Positions 1 through 9,186 of a stretch of DNA of 64,000 nt are shown one piece after another. Below the pieces are notes generated by a model. It did no database searches. It saw nothing but the letters and a program-made list of their open reading frames with translations, and had not been told where the DNA came from. Position numbers and translations under genes: made by a program. The stretch comes from an uncultured Dysgonomonas sp. GTDB taxonomy: Bacteria > Bacteroidota > Bacteroidia > Bacteroidales > Dysgonomonadaceae. The first letter of the stretch is position 1; every line of letters starts with the position of its first letter. Location of the stretch: the NCBI RefSeq assembly GCF_934668725.1, contig NZ_CAKUOF010000003.1, positions 124,001-188,000 of the forward strand, given 5' to 3'.

Positions 1-129
1 TTCAATATTTACGTAAGCAAACATCTTACCCATCACCTTAAAGACTAGTATCCTGTCGTCAAAGAAGGGGAAAGATTCGTCAGCACCTTTAACTGATAAA
101 CAAAACTCTCGAAAATCTTCTATATTCAT
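1..129 (-). CDS. MmcQ/YjbR-like protein, N-terminal part (cut by window edge)
   Basis: The first 43 codons of a gene running off the left edge. They read MNIEDFREFCLSVKGADESF and continue through a VFKVMGKMFAYV segment, nearly the same as the N-terminus of the next gene. This is the MmcQ/YjbR fold (CyaY-like, putative DNA binding), whose function is poorly defined. The ATG at 129 overlaps the TGA of the upstream gene (ATGA), so translation is probably coupled. The two genes look like a tandem duplication. The C-terminal two thirds are not visible, so integrity cannot be judged. Confidence 0.8.
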   Translation of the reverse strand, partial: MNIEDFREFCLSVKGADESFPFFDDRILVFKVMGKMFAYVNIE

Positions 130-497
130 ACATTCTCCATAGCAGCATATTCTGCTTGTTGCTTCTTAGGGAGTTTTTTAATGACTTCATCAACCGAATG
201 ATTTATCCAATACTTAAGTTCATCGTCGGGCATATTCTGTTCTATAAAAACCGAATTCCAATACTTCTTATTGGCATGGTATCCGGGAAATACACATTGA
301 TACTTTTCTCTCAACTCAACAGCCTTTTCGGGATCACATTTCAAATTCAGCATAAAACCTTCGTCTCTCCGCTCCAACCCCATATAGGCAAACATCTTAC
401 CCATTACTTTAAAAACAAGAGTTGTTTCATCGAAAGGAAAGCATTCTTCCGCTCCTTTTATCGAGAGGCAATATTCTCTTACATGTTCTATATCCAT
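126..497 (-). CDS. MmcQ/YjbR family DNA-binding protein
   Basis: A 123-residue protein of the usual family length. Recognisable family features are the N-terminal helix MDIEHVREYCLSIKGAEECF, the FPFDETTLVFKVMGKMFA strand pair, the LKCDPEKAVELREKY segment and the FPGYHANKKYWNSV motif. The fold resembles CyaY and is annotated as DNA binding from structural work on YjbR; no catalytic activity is established. Its stop overlaps the start of a paralogue at 129. YraN lies upstream on the same strand, about 30 bp away. Confidence 0.85.
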   Translation of the reverse strand: MDIEHVREYCLSIKGAEECFPFDETTLVFKVMGKMFAYMGLERRDEGFMLNLKCDPEKAVELREKYQCVFPGYHANKKYWNSVFIEQNMPDDELKYWINHSVDEVIKKLPKKQQAEYAAMENV

Positions 498-526
498 ATT
501 ATATGAGTAATATTAATTATGTATTA

Positions 527-892
527 CTAACTTAAAGGTGCTAAGAAAGCATCTTCAATATGCTCTATATCCATATGATTTTTGTTTATAACAATAGCTA
601 TTACATCGAATCTCACCGGTTTATTTATATCGTTCTCGTTCAAATAATGATCTGCGGCAGTAACAATCCGTTTTATTTTCATTGCAGAGACAGCTTCTTT
701 AGGATCTCCCCAATAAGATGTTGAGCGAGTTTTAACCTCTACAAAAATAATAAACTCCGAATTAGAAGCTATTATATCAACCTCATTTCTATTATAGATT
801 CCGTTCCTCTGAATAATTCGATAGCCATTTTCTATAAGATATGCCTCTGCCAGGTCCTCTCCTCTCTTTCCGAGTTCATTATGTTGAGCCAT
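527..892 (-). CDS. YraN family (UPF0102) endonuclease-like protein
   Basis: A 121-residue protein with the UPF0102/YraN signature: GKRGEDLAEAYLIENGYRI near residues 8-26, then NEVDIIA and FVEVKTR. The E...D...E-x-K pattern is that of the PD-(D/E)XK nuclease fold. The family is widespread and its cellular role is unsettled. It is probably the first gene of a short operon with the two MmcQ-like genes downstream, because the gap to the next gene is only about 30 bp. The start at 892 is followed directly by a typical N-terminus. Confidence 0.85.
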   Translation of the reverse strand: MAQHNELGKRGEDLAEAYLIENGYRIIQRNGIYNRNEVDIIASNSEFIIFVEVKTRSTSYWGDPKEAVSAMKIKRIVTAADHYLNENDINKPVRFDVIAIVINKNHMDIEHIEDAFLAPLS

Positions 893-981
893 TTATTAAA
901 TTTTAGAATTAAATTCTCAGATCTCATTATCATTTCGATAAACATAATCCTATAAACAAGTCTGTGATCTCAAATATAAAT

Positions 982-1018
982 AAAACACGGGAATTATATA
1001 TTATAATTCCCGTGTTTA
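982..1018 (-). terminator. Rho-independent terminator after the TonB receptor gene
   Basis: A perfect 16-bp stem, AAACACGGGAATTATA paired with its complement across a 3-nt loop. On the minus strand it is followed by a TTTTATTT tract. It lies 47 bp after the receptor stop codon and ends the GH3-receptor transcript. The symmetry could also stop transcription from the other side. Confidence 0.85.
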
Positions 1019-1064
1019 CTGTTTTAGCTAAAACTAATATTGTTACAAATAGGCTCTATATCTC

Positions 1065-3326
1065 TTAGAAGTTGTATTTTACTCCAAACTCTACTGTAAA
1101 TGGGCGAATGTATGTTCCCGACATTATAGTATTGTATTTTGTTTCTGCTGCCTCTGCTGTCGTAATCAAATCACCATCAGGAATAGAACCCGATGCACCT
1201 CGCTGATTAAGCAAGTTTACAACAGTTACATTAAAGTCCAGAAATTTATTCAATTTATAATTCGCTCCCGCAAAAGTTTCCCAACGACCTTCCAAATCCA
1301 ATGTATTGGGTTTATTAAAGTACTGTTTGCTGAAATACCTTGCACTTCCCCATACTCTCAGATTCTGCCATGTATAACTTGGATCGATTTCCAATAAGAC
1401 TTTAGATACTCCGGTTACAGTTTTGTCACTAAAATCATATTCTGCGATTGTTCCATCGGGGAATGCGACCTTACCCGAAAAGTTCTTATATTTTGGAGAC
1501 TGAACTGTTACCAATAGGTGTAAATTAAATCCTTTGAATGGAGAAGCAAGAATATCTGTAGTCCACCCCAAAGTCTGAATATCATAATTAGTAATCTCTC
1601 GTCTTACATCCGTTGGATTATTGGGGTTCGAGAAGTTTACAGTTGTTCTGTACTCGTCGCGTTGAATGTAAGTAGCTTTAGAAACCAAGCTGATCATCGG
1701 ATGGTTGAAGTATACTCCAAAACCTGCTCCGGGAATCTTCGATTGTTTGATTTTAGGATCTTGTCCCACATTATAGTTCTCAAGGTGTCCTCCTTGTTCA
1801 TTATAATTAACCTCTCCCAATAACCCAAATGAATTAGTCATTTTATAAACAGCATTCAACATAAAAGCTTTGTTCAGCCAATCTTTGTTGATCTTTATCT
1901 TAGGACCATTCAAATTATCCAGATTTAGCTCACGGTTCTGATAATCTCCTCTTAAATTCTGATATTCAAGTCTCGCTCCCAGACTTAACGAGAATGCATC
2001 TGCTACGTCCCACTTGTCAGTGATAAAAAGAGCTGTTTTATTTTCAGAACCATTGTGGTATTCTAATCCGCCTGACATGTTACCATATTCGTTTACCGGG
2101 GATCCGGCTTTTATCAGTTTTCGGGGATTCGCTGCAACTTCCTGATAATAGATTGCTCCTTCTGTAGCATATTTATTGATTTGGTAGTTCCATTGATTCA
2201 AGCCAATATTCCAGTCATGATTGCCAGATTTCTTACCAACTTCGAATGTAGACATCAATGATTTCAAAGGTCTTCTCTTCGTAGCCAATATAAGTACTCC
2301 TTGTACATCGCTTCCGGTATAAGCTTCGCCGGTATCAGCATATGTATATTTGTCATTTCCGACTGTATTCACACCTGTCATAATAGGTAGATAATTACCT
2401 ACTTTTGCGGTATGATAACGCGAAATCATATTCAAATGTAAGCCGTTATCGAGTGTATTTTTCCAAATAAGATCCAAAGAATGAGAATCTGATCCATAAT
2501 CCTTTATCACATCGCGATTTACATATTTTCCTGTAAAAGCATCTTTCAGCGTGATTCTTCCGGTATTTTCATAGTAGGAATCTCCTCCCATTTTAAATCC
2601 GTCAATTTCTTCAACCTTCCCTCCTTTTTTATACATAAAGGGTGCATAGGATTGACGCAACCCTTCTGTATTAGTATATTTATACATGGCTGTAATTGTA
2701 CCTGTACCTCCCTGGAAAGAATAATCTTGGGTTAAAGCCCCCTTATACATTTGAGTTTTATCAGAATAATATTTGGGTAAACCTTCAGCCTTAAAAGTTC
2801 CCGGATCATAATTCAAGTAAGCTCCTACCGAAAATTTCAATCCTTTTTTATTTAATGGCCCACTCAAATTAATATCTCCACGTAACAGCCCGAAATGATT
2901 CGAATTTAATGTACCCACTCCACGAAACTTGTCAGTACCCAAATTATCAAACGTGCTGACCGAGAAACCAACATCTCCAATCTTTATGGCTGTTTGTCCT
3001 AAATCGAGTAGCTGAACTTTATTGATCATTATATCCTGACGCCAAGCCTTGGTTGGCAACTCAGGCCAGAAAAAATAAACGACAGGTAATCCATTCTCAA
3101 GAACGGTTGTTCCTCCGACCGATGCGGGAAGACCAATATTCACATCCCTTGGTCCTGTATTGTTGGCTGCATTCAACATTACATTACGGTCACTTTTATG
3201 ATCTTCATTGGATGTTTTCACTTTTATAGTATCAGCAACAGCTTTCTCTTGTGCAAATGCAGTACCACCACTAAGCAGTCCCGCTAGAGCCATTAGGGCT
3301 CCTATTTTTCTATAATCTTTATTCAT
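1065..3326 (-). CDS. TonB-dependent receptor-like outer membrane protein
   Basis: A 753-residue outer membrane beta-barrel protein. A signal peptide (residues 1-26, ending GGTAFAQ) is followed by a plug-like region without the carboxypeptidase-regulatory-like domain common in SusC proteins. Many amphipathic strands follow, ending in the terminal signature FTVEFGVKYNF with a C-terminal aromatic. It lies 124 bp downstream of a GH3 glycosidase on the same strand, so it probably imports a product or substrate of that enzyme. No SusD partner is adjacent. The substrate cannot be read from sequence. A missing N-terminal extension means coupling to TonB is inferred from family only. Confidence 0.8.
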   Translation of the reverse strand: MNKDYRKIGALMALAGLLSGGTAFAQEKAVADTIKVKTSNEDHKSDRNVMLNAANNTGPRDVNIGLPASVGGTTVLENGLPVVYFFWPELPTKAWRQDIMINKVQLLDLGQTAIKIGDVGFSVSTFDNLGTDKFRGVGTLNSNHFGLLRGDINLSGPLNKKGLKFSVGAYLNYDPGTFKAEGLPKYYSDKTQMYKGALTQDYSFQGGTGTITAMYKYTNTEGLRQSYAPFMYKKGGKVEEIDGFKMGGDSYYENTGRITLKDAFTGKYVNRDVIKDYGSDSHSLDLIWKNTLDNGLHLNMISRYHTAKVGNYLPIMTGVNTVGNDKYTYADTGEAYTGSDVQGVLILATKRRPLKSLMSTFEVGKKSGNHDWNIGLNQWNYQINKYATEGAIYYQEVAANPRKLIKAGSPVNEYGNMSGGLEYHNGSENKTALFITDKWDVADAFSLSLGARLEYQNLRGDYQNRELNLDNLNGPKIKINKDWLNKAFMLNAVYKMTNSFGLLGEVNYNEQGGHLENYNVGQDPKIKQSKIPGAGFGVYFNHPMISLVSKATYIQRDEYRTTVNFSNPNNPTDVRREITNYDIQTLGWTTDILASPFKGFNLHLLVTVQSPKYKNFSGKVAFPDGTIAEYDFSDKTVTGVSKVLLEIDPSYTWQNLRVWGSARYFSKQYFNKPNTLDLEGRWETFAGANYKLNKFLDFNVTVVNLLNQRGASGSIPDGDLITTAEAAETKYNTIMSGTYIRPFTVEFGVKYNF

Positions 3327-3353
3327 GGCTAGGTTTTTTATATTTTAAAGATG

Positions 3354-3425
3354 AGAGTATCATAGATCGAAGACAAATAAAAAATCTCTCAATGAAAAGC
3401 TACAATATTATTTCTATGATACTCT
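3354..3425. repeat. 13-bp inverted repeat between GH3 and receptor genes
   Basis: AGAGTATCATAGA at 3354-3366 is the exact reverse complement of 3413-3425, with 46 nt between. It spans most of the gap between the two operon genes. In the transcript it would form a long-loop hairpin, and it could tune the ratio of enzyme to receptor. There is no T-tract, so it is not an obvious terminator. Confidence 0.6.
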
Positions 3426-3450
3426 TTCTCCTTGTTTAGTTAGTATGCGA

Positions 3451-5772
3451 TTATTTCAATCCGTATTTCTGTGTACGTGCATCGTTTATTACTCCTTTCC
3501 AATTAAGCCCGTATCCAAAATTATATAAATTGCCTTCTGTATCTTTATGGCACTCCATATCAAAAGGTACATCTTCGTATTGTTTTTCAACGGCAGACAT
3601 ACTTGCAGGCATTTGCATAGGCAGTAAGCCCGAAGGTTCGGATTTTCCCGATATAATATCCAAAACCGGTTGCTCCGACACACTGAAGCGAACAAGAATA
3701 CCATCCACTTTATCTTCAAATTCATTGAAGATCATACCTCTTGATACATTGGCTACAACGATAACCGGTTTATCACCCATCATTTCTTTGGTATCAAGTA
3801 CCGTTTTCAAATCCATAGTATTGGATGCTGTTACAGTCTTATTTTTATAAGAACGGTTTGTTATCGAAGGATCTACAACCGGATCACCTGCGGCAATACT
3901 ATGCTCACGAGCATCGGTTGCAGTGTAAGTTCCATATTGCAAGGTAATAGGCACATATCCATTACCACCTGCTTTGCGATCATTCTTATCGTATCCACCA
4001 CCGTCATTATTACTATATGGGCTTGAAATAAATACAATGGCAAAATCGGCTTTCGAGGGATCCTCTGTTACATTATAGTATTTTTCCAATAACTCAGTAT
4101 TCACGGGACTTACTAATCGTGGTTGAGTCCAGTTACCCCACCAGTCTTTTACTGCCGGAACAAATGTTTTTGGAACAAATACCGTTTTCTTTTCAGCAAT
4201 CGGCAATACATTATTCTTATTTTTCAACATTACAATAGACTTCACCTGTGCATCATATCCTGCTTGCATAAATTCAGGATTACCTACTATTTTAGAACTT
4301 TCCTGAGGATCCAGGTATGGGTTTTCGAACAATCCTAAACGGAATATATTACGAAGCAAACGTACTGCTGATTGTTCAAATCTATTTCTGATGAATGCTT
4401 CTCCTTTATCCTTCTCACCCATCTTATAAGCTTCCAAGATAGGAGCAATTTCATTATTACCTCCAAATTGATCCATTCCGGCCATAAGAGCTAAATAATG
4501 TCTCTCCGCTACTGTGAGAGCTTCTGCCCCCCAAGGTTTACCTTCAAAATCACCGGGTGTTTTACCCTCGTTTTTTGTAATGCCCCAATCTGTACATACA
4601 ACTCCATCGTATTTGTATTTATCCCTTAACAGATCTGTTATAATATATTTGCTAAAGCCGTTCCCATAGTTGGTTCCGTCCTTCGCCTGATTATATGATA
4701 TAGTATAATAAGGCATTACAGCAGACGCCATACCTGTTTTTCCATCTAATTTAAATGCCCCTTCTGTAAAGGGTTTTAGATGTGTTTCGAAATTACTGCC
4801 CGGATATACAGCAAATTTACCAAATGCCCAGTGACCATCGCGACCACCCTCTTCAGGTCCTCCACTTGGCCAATGTTTAACCATGGCATTCACACTCTTA
4901 TATCCCCAGCCGTCTTTGATTTCATCAACTCCTGTTGATGTCTGAAAACCATCGATATAAGCACGAGCCATATCAGTCGCCAATTCAGGACTTTCGCCAA
5001 ATGTCATAGAAGCACGATACCAACGAGGCTCTGTTGCCAAGTCGATTTGAGGAGAAAGTGCTGTTGCTATCCCTAATGCTCTATATTCTTGAGCTGCAAT
5101 ATGTCCGAATTGCTTCACCAAAGCAGGATCAAATGTAGCTGCCATTCCAAGCCCATCAGGCCATACCGATATTTCGCCTCCTGCACCGGCATTAAATTCG
5201 GCAACAGTAGAACCGGTCACCTGACCTGAGTGGCGTGGGTCGGAACTATTATTCGCCGGAATTCCCAGACCAATACCTTCTACATATGCTTGCATCTCAT
5301 TATTCCATTTGGCTGCAACTTCAGGACTCTGCACCCCTACAATTAACACATGCCTCAAGTTATCATCTTTCAAGAATTTCTTTTGGGCATCCGATAAAGC
5401 CCAGGGTTGAAGCCCACTTTCTTTAAATGTTTTACCATTATAAGTTCCGGCTGCAAAGCCTTTAGCATTAGCAGGTATTGCCTGATGACCACTATACAGC
5501 ATCAAACCTGCAATTTGCTCTACCGACATTTGTTTTGCTAAATCTTTAGCTCTCACATCAGCAGGCAAGCGCCAATCTTCATACGGATCAAGTTTACCAT
5601 TTTTATTGAGGTCTTTAAATTTAAGTCCGTTAACGGTAAGAATTGTTACTCCTGAATTTGGAGAATATCCCAGAGTAGCTCCTTTTTTGTTAGTTACTAC
5701 CTCATAACTATTTTGGGAGTAGCCAAGCGCTAACATCGAGATACCCAAAATGCTTAGATATAATTTCTTCAT
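3451..5772 (-). CDS. Glycoside hydrolase family 3 beta-glucosidase-like enzyme
   Basis: A 773-residue secreted or periplasmic enzyme with a signal peptide ending near LALGYSQ (residues 1-20). An EF-hand-like loop DLNKNGKLDPYED at about 54-66 is common in Bacteroidota GH3 proteins. The GH3 barrel follows, with KHWPSGGPEEGGRDGH near 299-314. The catalytic nucleophile is probably Asp395 in VVCTDWG. The alpha/beta sandwich and a C-terminal fibronectin-like part complete the protein. It is the first gene of an operon with the TonB receptor. GH3 enzymes most often cleave terminal beta-glucosides or beta-xylosides; exact specificity is not determinable here. Confidence 0.9.
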   Translation of the reverse strand: MKKLYLSILGISMLALGYSQNSYEVVTNKKGATLGYSPNSGVTILTVNGLKFKDLNKNGKLDPYEDWRLPADVRAKDLAKQMSVEQIAGLMLYSGHQAIPANAKGFAAGTYNGKTFKESGLQPWALSDAQKKFLKDDNLRHVLIVGVQSPEVAAKWNNEMQAYVEGIGLGIPANNSSDPRHSGQVTGSTVAEFNAGAGGEISVWPDGLGMAATFDPALVKQFGHIAAQEYRALGIATALSPQIDLATEPRWYRASMTFGESPELATDMARAYIDGFQTSTGVDEIKDGWGYKSVNAMVKHWPSGGPEEGGRDGHWAFGKFAVYPGSNFETHLKPFTEGAFKLDGKTGMASAVMPYYTISYNQAKDGTNYGNGFSKYIITDLLRDKYKYDGVVCTDWGITKNEGKTPGDFEGKPWGAEALTVAERHYLALMAGMDQFGGNNEIAPILEAYKMGEKDKGEAFIRNRFEQSAVRLLRNIFRLGLFENPYLDPQESSKIVGNPEFMQAGYDAQVKSIVMLKNKNNVLPIAEKKTVFVPKTFVPAVKDWWGNWTQPRLVSPVNTELLEKYYNVTEDPSKADFAIVFISSPYSNNDGGGYDKNDRKAGGNGYVPITLQYGTYTATDAREHSIAAGDPVVDPSITNRSYKNKTVTASNTMDLKTVLDTKEMMGDKPVIVVANVSRGMIFNEFEDKVDGILVRFSVSEQPVLDIISGKSEPSGLLPMQMPASMSAVEKQYEDVPFDMECHKDTEGNLYNFGYGLNWKGVINDARTQKYGLK

Positions 5773-5817
5773 GATGTTTGATTTTAAATATTAAGGTTCC
5801 ATTCAATTACTATGTCG

Positions 5818-5846
5818 CAAATGTATAATTTTATTTGCGTCTACAA
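5818..5846 (-). promoter_or_regulatory. Bacteroidota-type promoter of the GH3 operon
   Basis: Read on the minus strand, TTG (5846-5844) is followed after 18 bp by TACATTTG (5825-5818), which fits the TTG / TAnnTTTG consensus. It would give a leader of about 40 nt before the ATG at 5772. Confidence 0.6.
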
Positions 5847-6097
5847 TACGCATGAGGCGTTATTTTGACGCAACATGTTTTATAACATACATATTTTAAC
5901 AAATCATCATAAAACATAAATAAACACAAACTCCTTATTATTGCAATCTTGAATAAGCTTTTACACACATAGTATATTATAATCTGACAAAAAGTATTAG
6001 TTTTGCAATTATATATTTACAACAAAGCTGTAAATAAGCCGACTCCATTGGGGTAAGCCTATTTACAATAATATATTTACGGTACTTAAACAACAAA

Positions 6098-6808
6098 ATG
6101 GTAAAATACAACCGGATACTGCTTAAATTAAGCGGTGAGTCCCTGATGGGAGACAAACAATATGGTATAGACGAGAAGCGTCTATCGGAATATGCCACAC
6201 AAATCAAAGAAATAGCCGAAATGGGTGTGCAAGTCGGTATTGTTATCGGTGGAGGAAATATTTTTCGCGGATTGAGTGGTGCCTCGAAAGGCTATGACCG
6301 TGTCAAAGGTGACCAGATGGGAATGTTAGCAACTGTAATTAACAGTTTAGGATTAAGCTCTGCTCTGACTGCTATCGGGCAAAAATCACGTGTCTTAACA
6401 GCTATAGGTATGGAACCTATCGGCGAGTTATACTCTAAATGGAAAGCCATAGAGGCTTTAGAAAATGGTGAAGTTGTAATTATTTCGTGCGGCACAGGTA
6501 ACCCGTTCTTTACCACCGATACAGGCTCTGCTTTACGTGGCATCGAAATTGAGGCAGATGTAATGCTAAAGGGAACACGTGTAGACGGTATTTACACCGC
6601 CGATCCCGAAAAAGATCCTACCGCCACTAAGTTCGAAAATATATCTTATGATGATGTATACAACAAAGGACTTAAAGTGATGGATTTAACGGCAACTACT
6701 ATGTGTAAAGAAAATAATTTACCGATTGTTGTATTCGATATGGACACAATTGGTAATCTTGCCAAAGTAATGAAAGGCGAGAACATTGGAACTTACGTTC
6801 ACGCATAA
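6098..6808 (+). CDS. pyrH: UMP kinase
   Basis: A 236-residue amino-acid-kinase-fold enzyme that phosphorylates UMP to UDP with ATP in pyrimidine synthesis (cytosol, hexameric in known members). Visible motifs are the phosphate-binding LLKLSGESLMG, GGGNIFRG, the UMP-contacting GTGNPFFTTDTGSALR and TRVDGIYTADPEKDPTATKF. Length is typical. It is followed by frr, a widely conserved pairing, with a 78-bp gap holding a short palindromic element. A weak TAGTTTTG box at 5998-6005 could be its promoter, but no clear -33 element is seen. The 325-bp gap to the GH3 gene otherwise holds only divergent promoter signals. Confidence 0.97.
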   Translation: MVKYNRILLKLSGESLMGDKQYGIDEKRLSEYATQIKEIAEMGVQVGIVIGGGNIFRGLSGASKGYDRVKGDQMGMLATVINSLGLSSALTAIGQKSRVLTAIGMEPIGELYSKWKAIEALENGEVVIISCGTGNPFFTTDTGSALRGIEIEADVMLKGTRVDGIYTADPEKDPTATKFENISYDDVYNKGLKVMDLTATTMCKENNLPIVVFDMDTIGNLAKVMKGENIGTYVHA

Positions 6809-6853
6809 GTAAGAATAAAACAAATATACTTTTTGCAAATAGAAGATAATATT

Positions 6854-6875
6854 TAAATAGGTCAGAGACCTTAAT
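6854..6875 (+). repeat. Dispersed palindromic element, copy 1
   Basis: TAAATAGGTCAGAGACCTTA with core GGTC-AGA-GACC, located 12 bp before frr. The same element recurs at 9031, 31414 and 58042, always between genes. Confidence 0.6.
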
Positions 6876-6886
6876 TTTCACGAAAA

Positions 6887-7447
6887 ATGGCAGACATTAA
6901 AGACTTAGAAAAAAAAGCTGAAGCTAAGATGAAATCGACTATCGAATTCTTAGAAGAAACTTTGGCTCACATACGTGCAGGAAAAGCAAATCCTCGTATT
7001 CTTGATGGTATAAAATTAGATTATTACGGTAGCGTAACTCCTCTTACAAGTGTTGCATCAGTAAACACTCCCGATGCAAGAACCATTGTGATACAACCGT
7101 GGGAAAAAAACATGCTTGGTGAGATAGAGAAAGCGATTATTAACTCAGATTTGGGACTCAATCCGGACAATAATGGAGAAATGATCCGCTTATCTATTCC
7201 TCCATTAACAGAAGAACGCCGCAAAGCTTTAGTAAAACAATCGAAGCAAGAAGCTGAAGAAGCTAAAATAAGCGTACGCAATGCCCGCCGTGATGTTATT
7301 GATGCTGTAAAAAAATCAGTAAAAGACGGTACTCCCGAAGACGTGGCAAAAGATGCTGAAGCCAGTATCCAAAAGATACATGACAAATATATCAAATTGA
7401 TAGACGAGTTATTTGCCGATAAAGAAAAAGAAATCATGACTGTATAA
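6887..7447 (+). CDS. frr: Ribosome recycling factor
   Basis: A 186-residue protein matching RRF throughout its length: the N-terminal helix with KMKSTIEFLEETLAHIRAGKANPRILDGIKLDYYG, the central NTPDARTIVIQPWEK beta domain and the long C-terminal helix with EERRKALVKQ and RRDVIDAVKK. With EF-G it splits post-termination ribosomes. It lies downstream of pyrH in the common order. A hairpin with a T-run follows the stop. Confidence 0.97.
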   Translation: MADIKDLEKKAEAKMKSTIEFLEETLAHIRAGKANPRILDGIKLDYYGSVTPLTSVASVNTPDARTIVIQPWEKNMLGEIEKAIINSDLGLNPDNNGEMIRLSIPPLTEERRKALVKQSKQEAEEAKISVRNARRDVIDAVKKSVKDGTPEDVAKDAEASIQKIHDKYIKLIDELFADKEKEIMTV

Positions 7448-7463
7448 GTCGTATACTTTTTAT

Positions 7464-7521
7464 AAAGAATAGAGAGTAAAGAATTTGGGGAGATAATAGC
7501 CTCTATTCTTTACTCTTTTTG
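7464..7521 (+). terminator. Terminator after frr with two overlapping alternative stems
   Basis: Stem A pairs AAAGAATAGAG (7464-7474) with CTCTATTCTTT (7501-7511). Stem B pairs AGAGTAAAGAAT (7473-7484) with ATTCTTTACTCT (7505-7516) and runs into TTTTT. Both are perfect but cannot form together. Stem B has terminator form. Confidence 0.75.
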
Positions 7522-7693
7522 TATCTTAGGGAATTGATTCAACAAAATAAGTTCGTAGAACCTTTTACTGCTTTAACAGGCAAAATTATAGTAGACAATA
7601 TATTTATTAAACGTATCATTAAATAGTTGACTTTACTTAATTATCCATGAAATAAAAACCATCTATCAATACCAATTAAAAAAACACAAAATC

Positions 7694-8938
7694 ATGGCTA
7701 CAATAAAACCTTTCAAAGGGCTACGCCCACCCAAAAGCATCGTCCAAGAAGTTGTATCACGCCCTTACGATGTCCTAAATTCGCATGAAGCCCGTTTAGA
7801 AGCCGAAGGCAATGAGAAATCACTTTACAGAATCATCAAGCCTGAAATAGACTTTGACGAACAGATTGACGAACATGATCCCAAAGTATACGAACGGGCA
7901 TTGCAAAACTTCAACAAATTTCAGAAGAAAGGATGGCTCGTGCAAGATGAACAAGAAAATTATTATGTATATGCTCAAACCATGAATGGCAAAACTCAGT
8001 ACGGACTGGTTGTCTGCTCTCATGTGGATGAATATATGTCGGGCAAAATAAAAAAACACGAGCTAACACGTAAGGATAAAGAAGAAGACCGCATGCTACA
8101 TGTTAATATAAATGATGCCAATATAGAGCCTGTATTTTTCGCTTATCCTGATAATAAACAATTAGAAGACATAATCACCCGAGTAATATCGTCACCAACA
8201 GAATACGATTTCACCACCCCCGATAATGTAGGGCATCATTTCTGGATCATCGATAACAACAAGGACATTCGGTATATAACAAATATCTTCGCCCAAATTC
8301 CCTATTTATATATAGCAGACGGACATCACCGATCTGCAGCAGCAGCATTGGTATGTGCTGAAAAAGCCAAGAAAAACTCCAATCATACAGGAAACGAAGA
8401 ATATAACTACTTTATGTCTGTTTGTTTCCCTGCAAGTCAATTGAACATCATTGACTATAATCGTTTAGTAAAGGATTTGAATGGATTGACTCCTTCTGAA
8501 TTTATAAACCGGCTCGAAACCTCTTTCATCGTTGAAGAAAAGGGATCTGACATCGTTCGCCCAAACTCATTGCATACTTTCTCGGTATATCTTGATGGTA
8601 AATGCTACTATTTAACAGCTAAAGAAAACACTTATAATGATAATGATCCGATTGAAGGGTTAGATGTTACCGTTTCATCAAAATATATTCTGGATGACAT
8701 TTTGGGTATCAAAGACTTGAGAACTGACAAGAGAATAGATTTCGTAGGAGGCATCAGAGGATTAAACGAATTAAAGCAACGGGTAGACAGTGGAGAAATG
8801 GCTTTAGCTATTGTTCTTCATCCCGTTACAATGGAGCAATTGATGCGGATTGCCGATTCTGACAATATTATGCCTCCTAAGACTACTTGGTTTGAGCCTA
8901 AACTAAGATCGGGATTAGTCATTCATAAGTTGAGTTAA
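7694..8938 (+). CDS. DUF1015 family protein
   Basis: A 414-residue cytosolic protein of the DUF1015 (HTH-like, SpoU-rRNA-methylase-associated in name only) family. It starts IKPFKGLRPPKSIVQEVVSRPYDV and contains the conserved YIADGHHRSAAAALV segment and a GIRGLNEL region near the C-terminus. The biochemical role is unknown. In other Bacteroidales it often sits next to serine-synthesis genes; that context is absent here, as it stands alone between frr and rsgA. The start is supported by the canonical N-terminal motif. Confidence 0.9.
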   Translation: MATIKPFKGLRPPKSIVQEVVSRPYDVLNSHEARLEAEGNEKSLYRIIKPEIDFDEQIDEHDPKVYERALQNFNKFQKKGWLVQDEQENYYVYAQTMNGKTQYGLVVCSHVDEYMSGKIKKHELTRKDKEEDRMLHVNINDANIEPVFFAYPDNKQLEDIITRVISSPTEYDFTTPDNVGHHFWIIDNNKDIRYITNIFAQIPYLYIADGHHRSAAAALVCAEKAKKNSNHTGNEEYNYFMSVCFPASQLNIIDYNRLVKDLNGLTPSEFINRLETSFIVEEKGSDIVRPNSLHTFSVYLDGKCYYLTAKENTYNDNDPIEGLDVTVSSKYILDDILGIKDLRTDKRIDFVGGIRGLNELKQRVDSGEMALAIVLHPVTMEQLMRIADSDNIMPPKTTWFEPKLRSGLVIHKLS

Positions 8939-9030
8939 GTAATCATACAGGAACAAATCATTGTTCGCACATAATTTATACCTTTACAGACGAAAAGAAA
9001 AGTATAGACTGAATTTTCAACAGGTAGTAG

Positions 9031-9052
9031 TTTAAGGTCTCAGTCCTATTTC
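9031..9052 (-). repeat. Dispersed palindromic element, copy 2
   Basis: TTTAAGGTCTCAGTCCTATT on the plus strand is the reverse orientation of the element at 6854, with one change in the stem. It sits in the 248-bp gap before rsgA, which otherwise shows no gene. Confidence 0.5.
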
Positions 9053-9186
9053 TTACTTTGGAAAGAACAATAGCAAGAGACAGTTATATTTATAAAATGT
9101 GACAATAAATATTTAATGCTACTTATTTACTTAATTCATCTATAGATAAGACAAATTTAGGATTAAAAAATAATGAAGAAGTTTTA

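Noticed and set aside
3489..3725. Antisense and alternative-frame ORFs inside GH3 and many other genes
   Set aside because: They lie wholly within clearly homologous genes and lack any recognisable domain.
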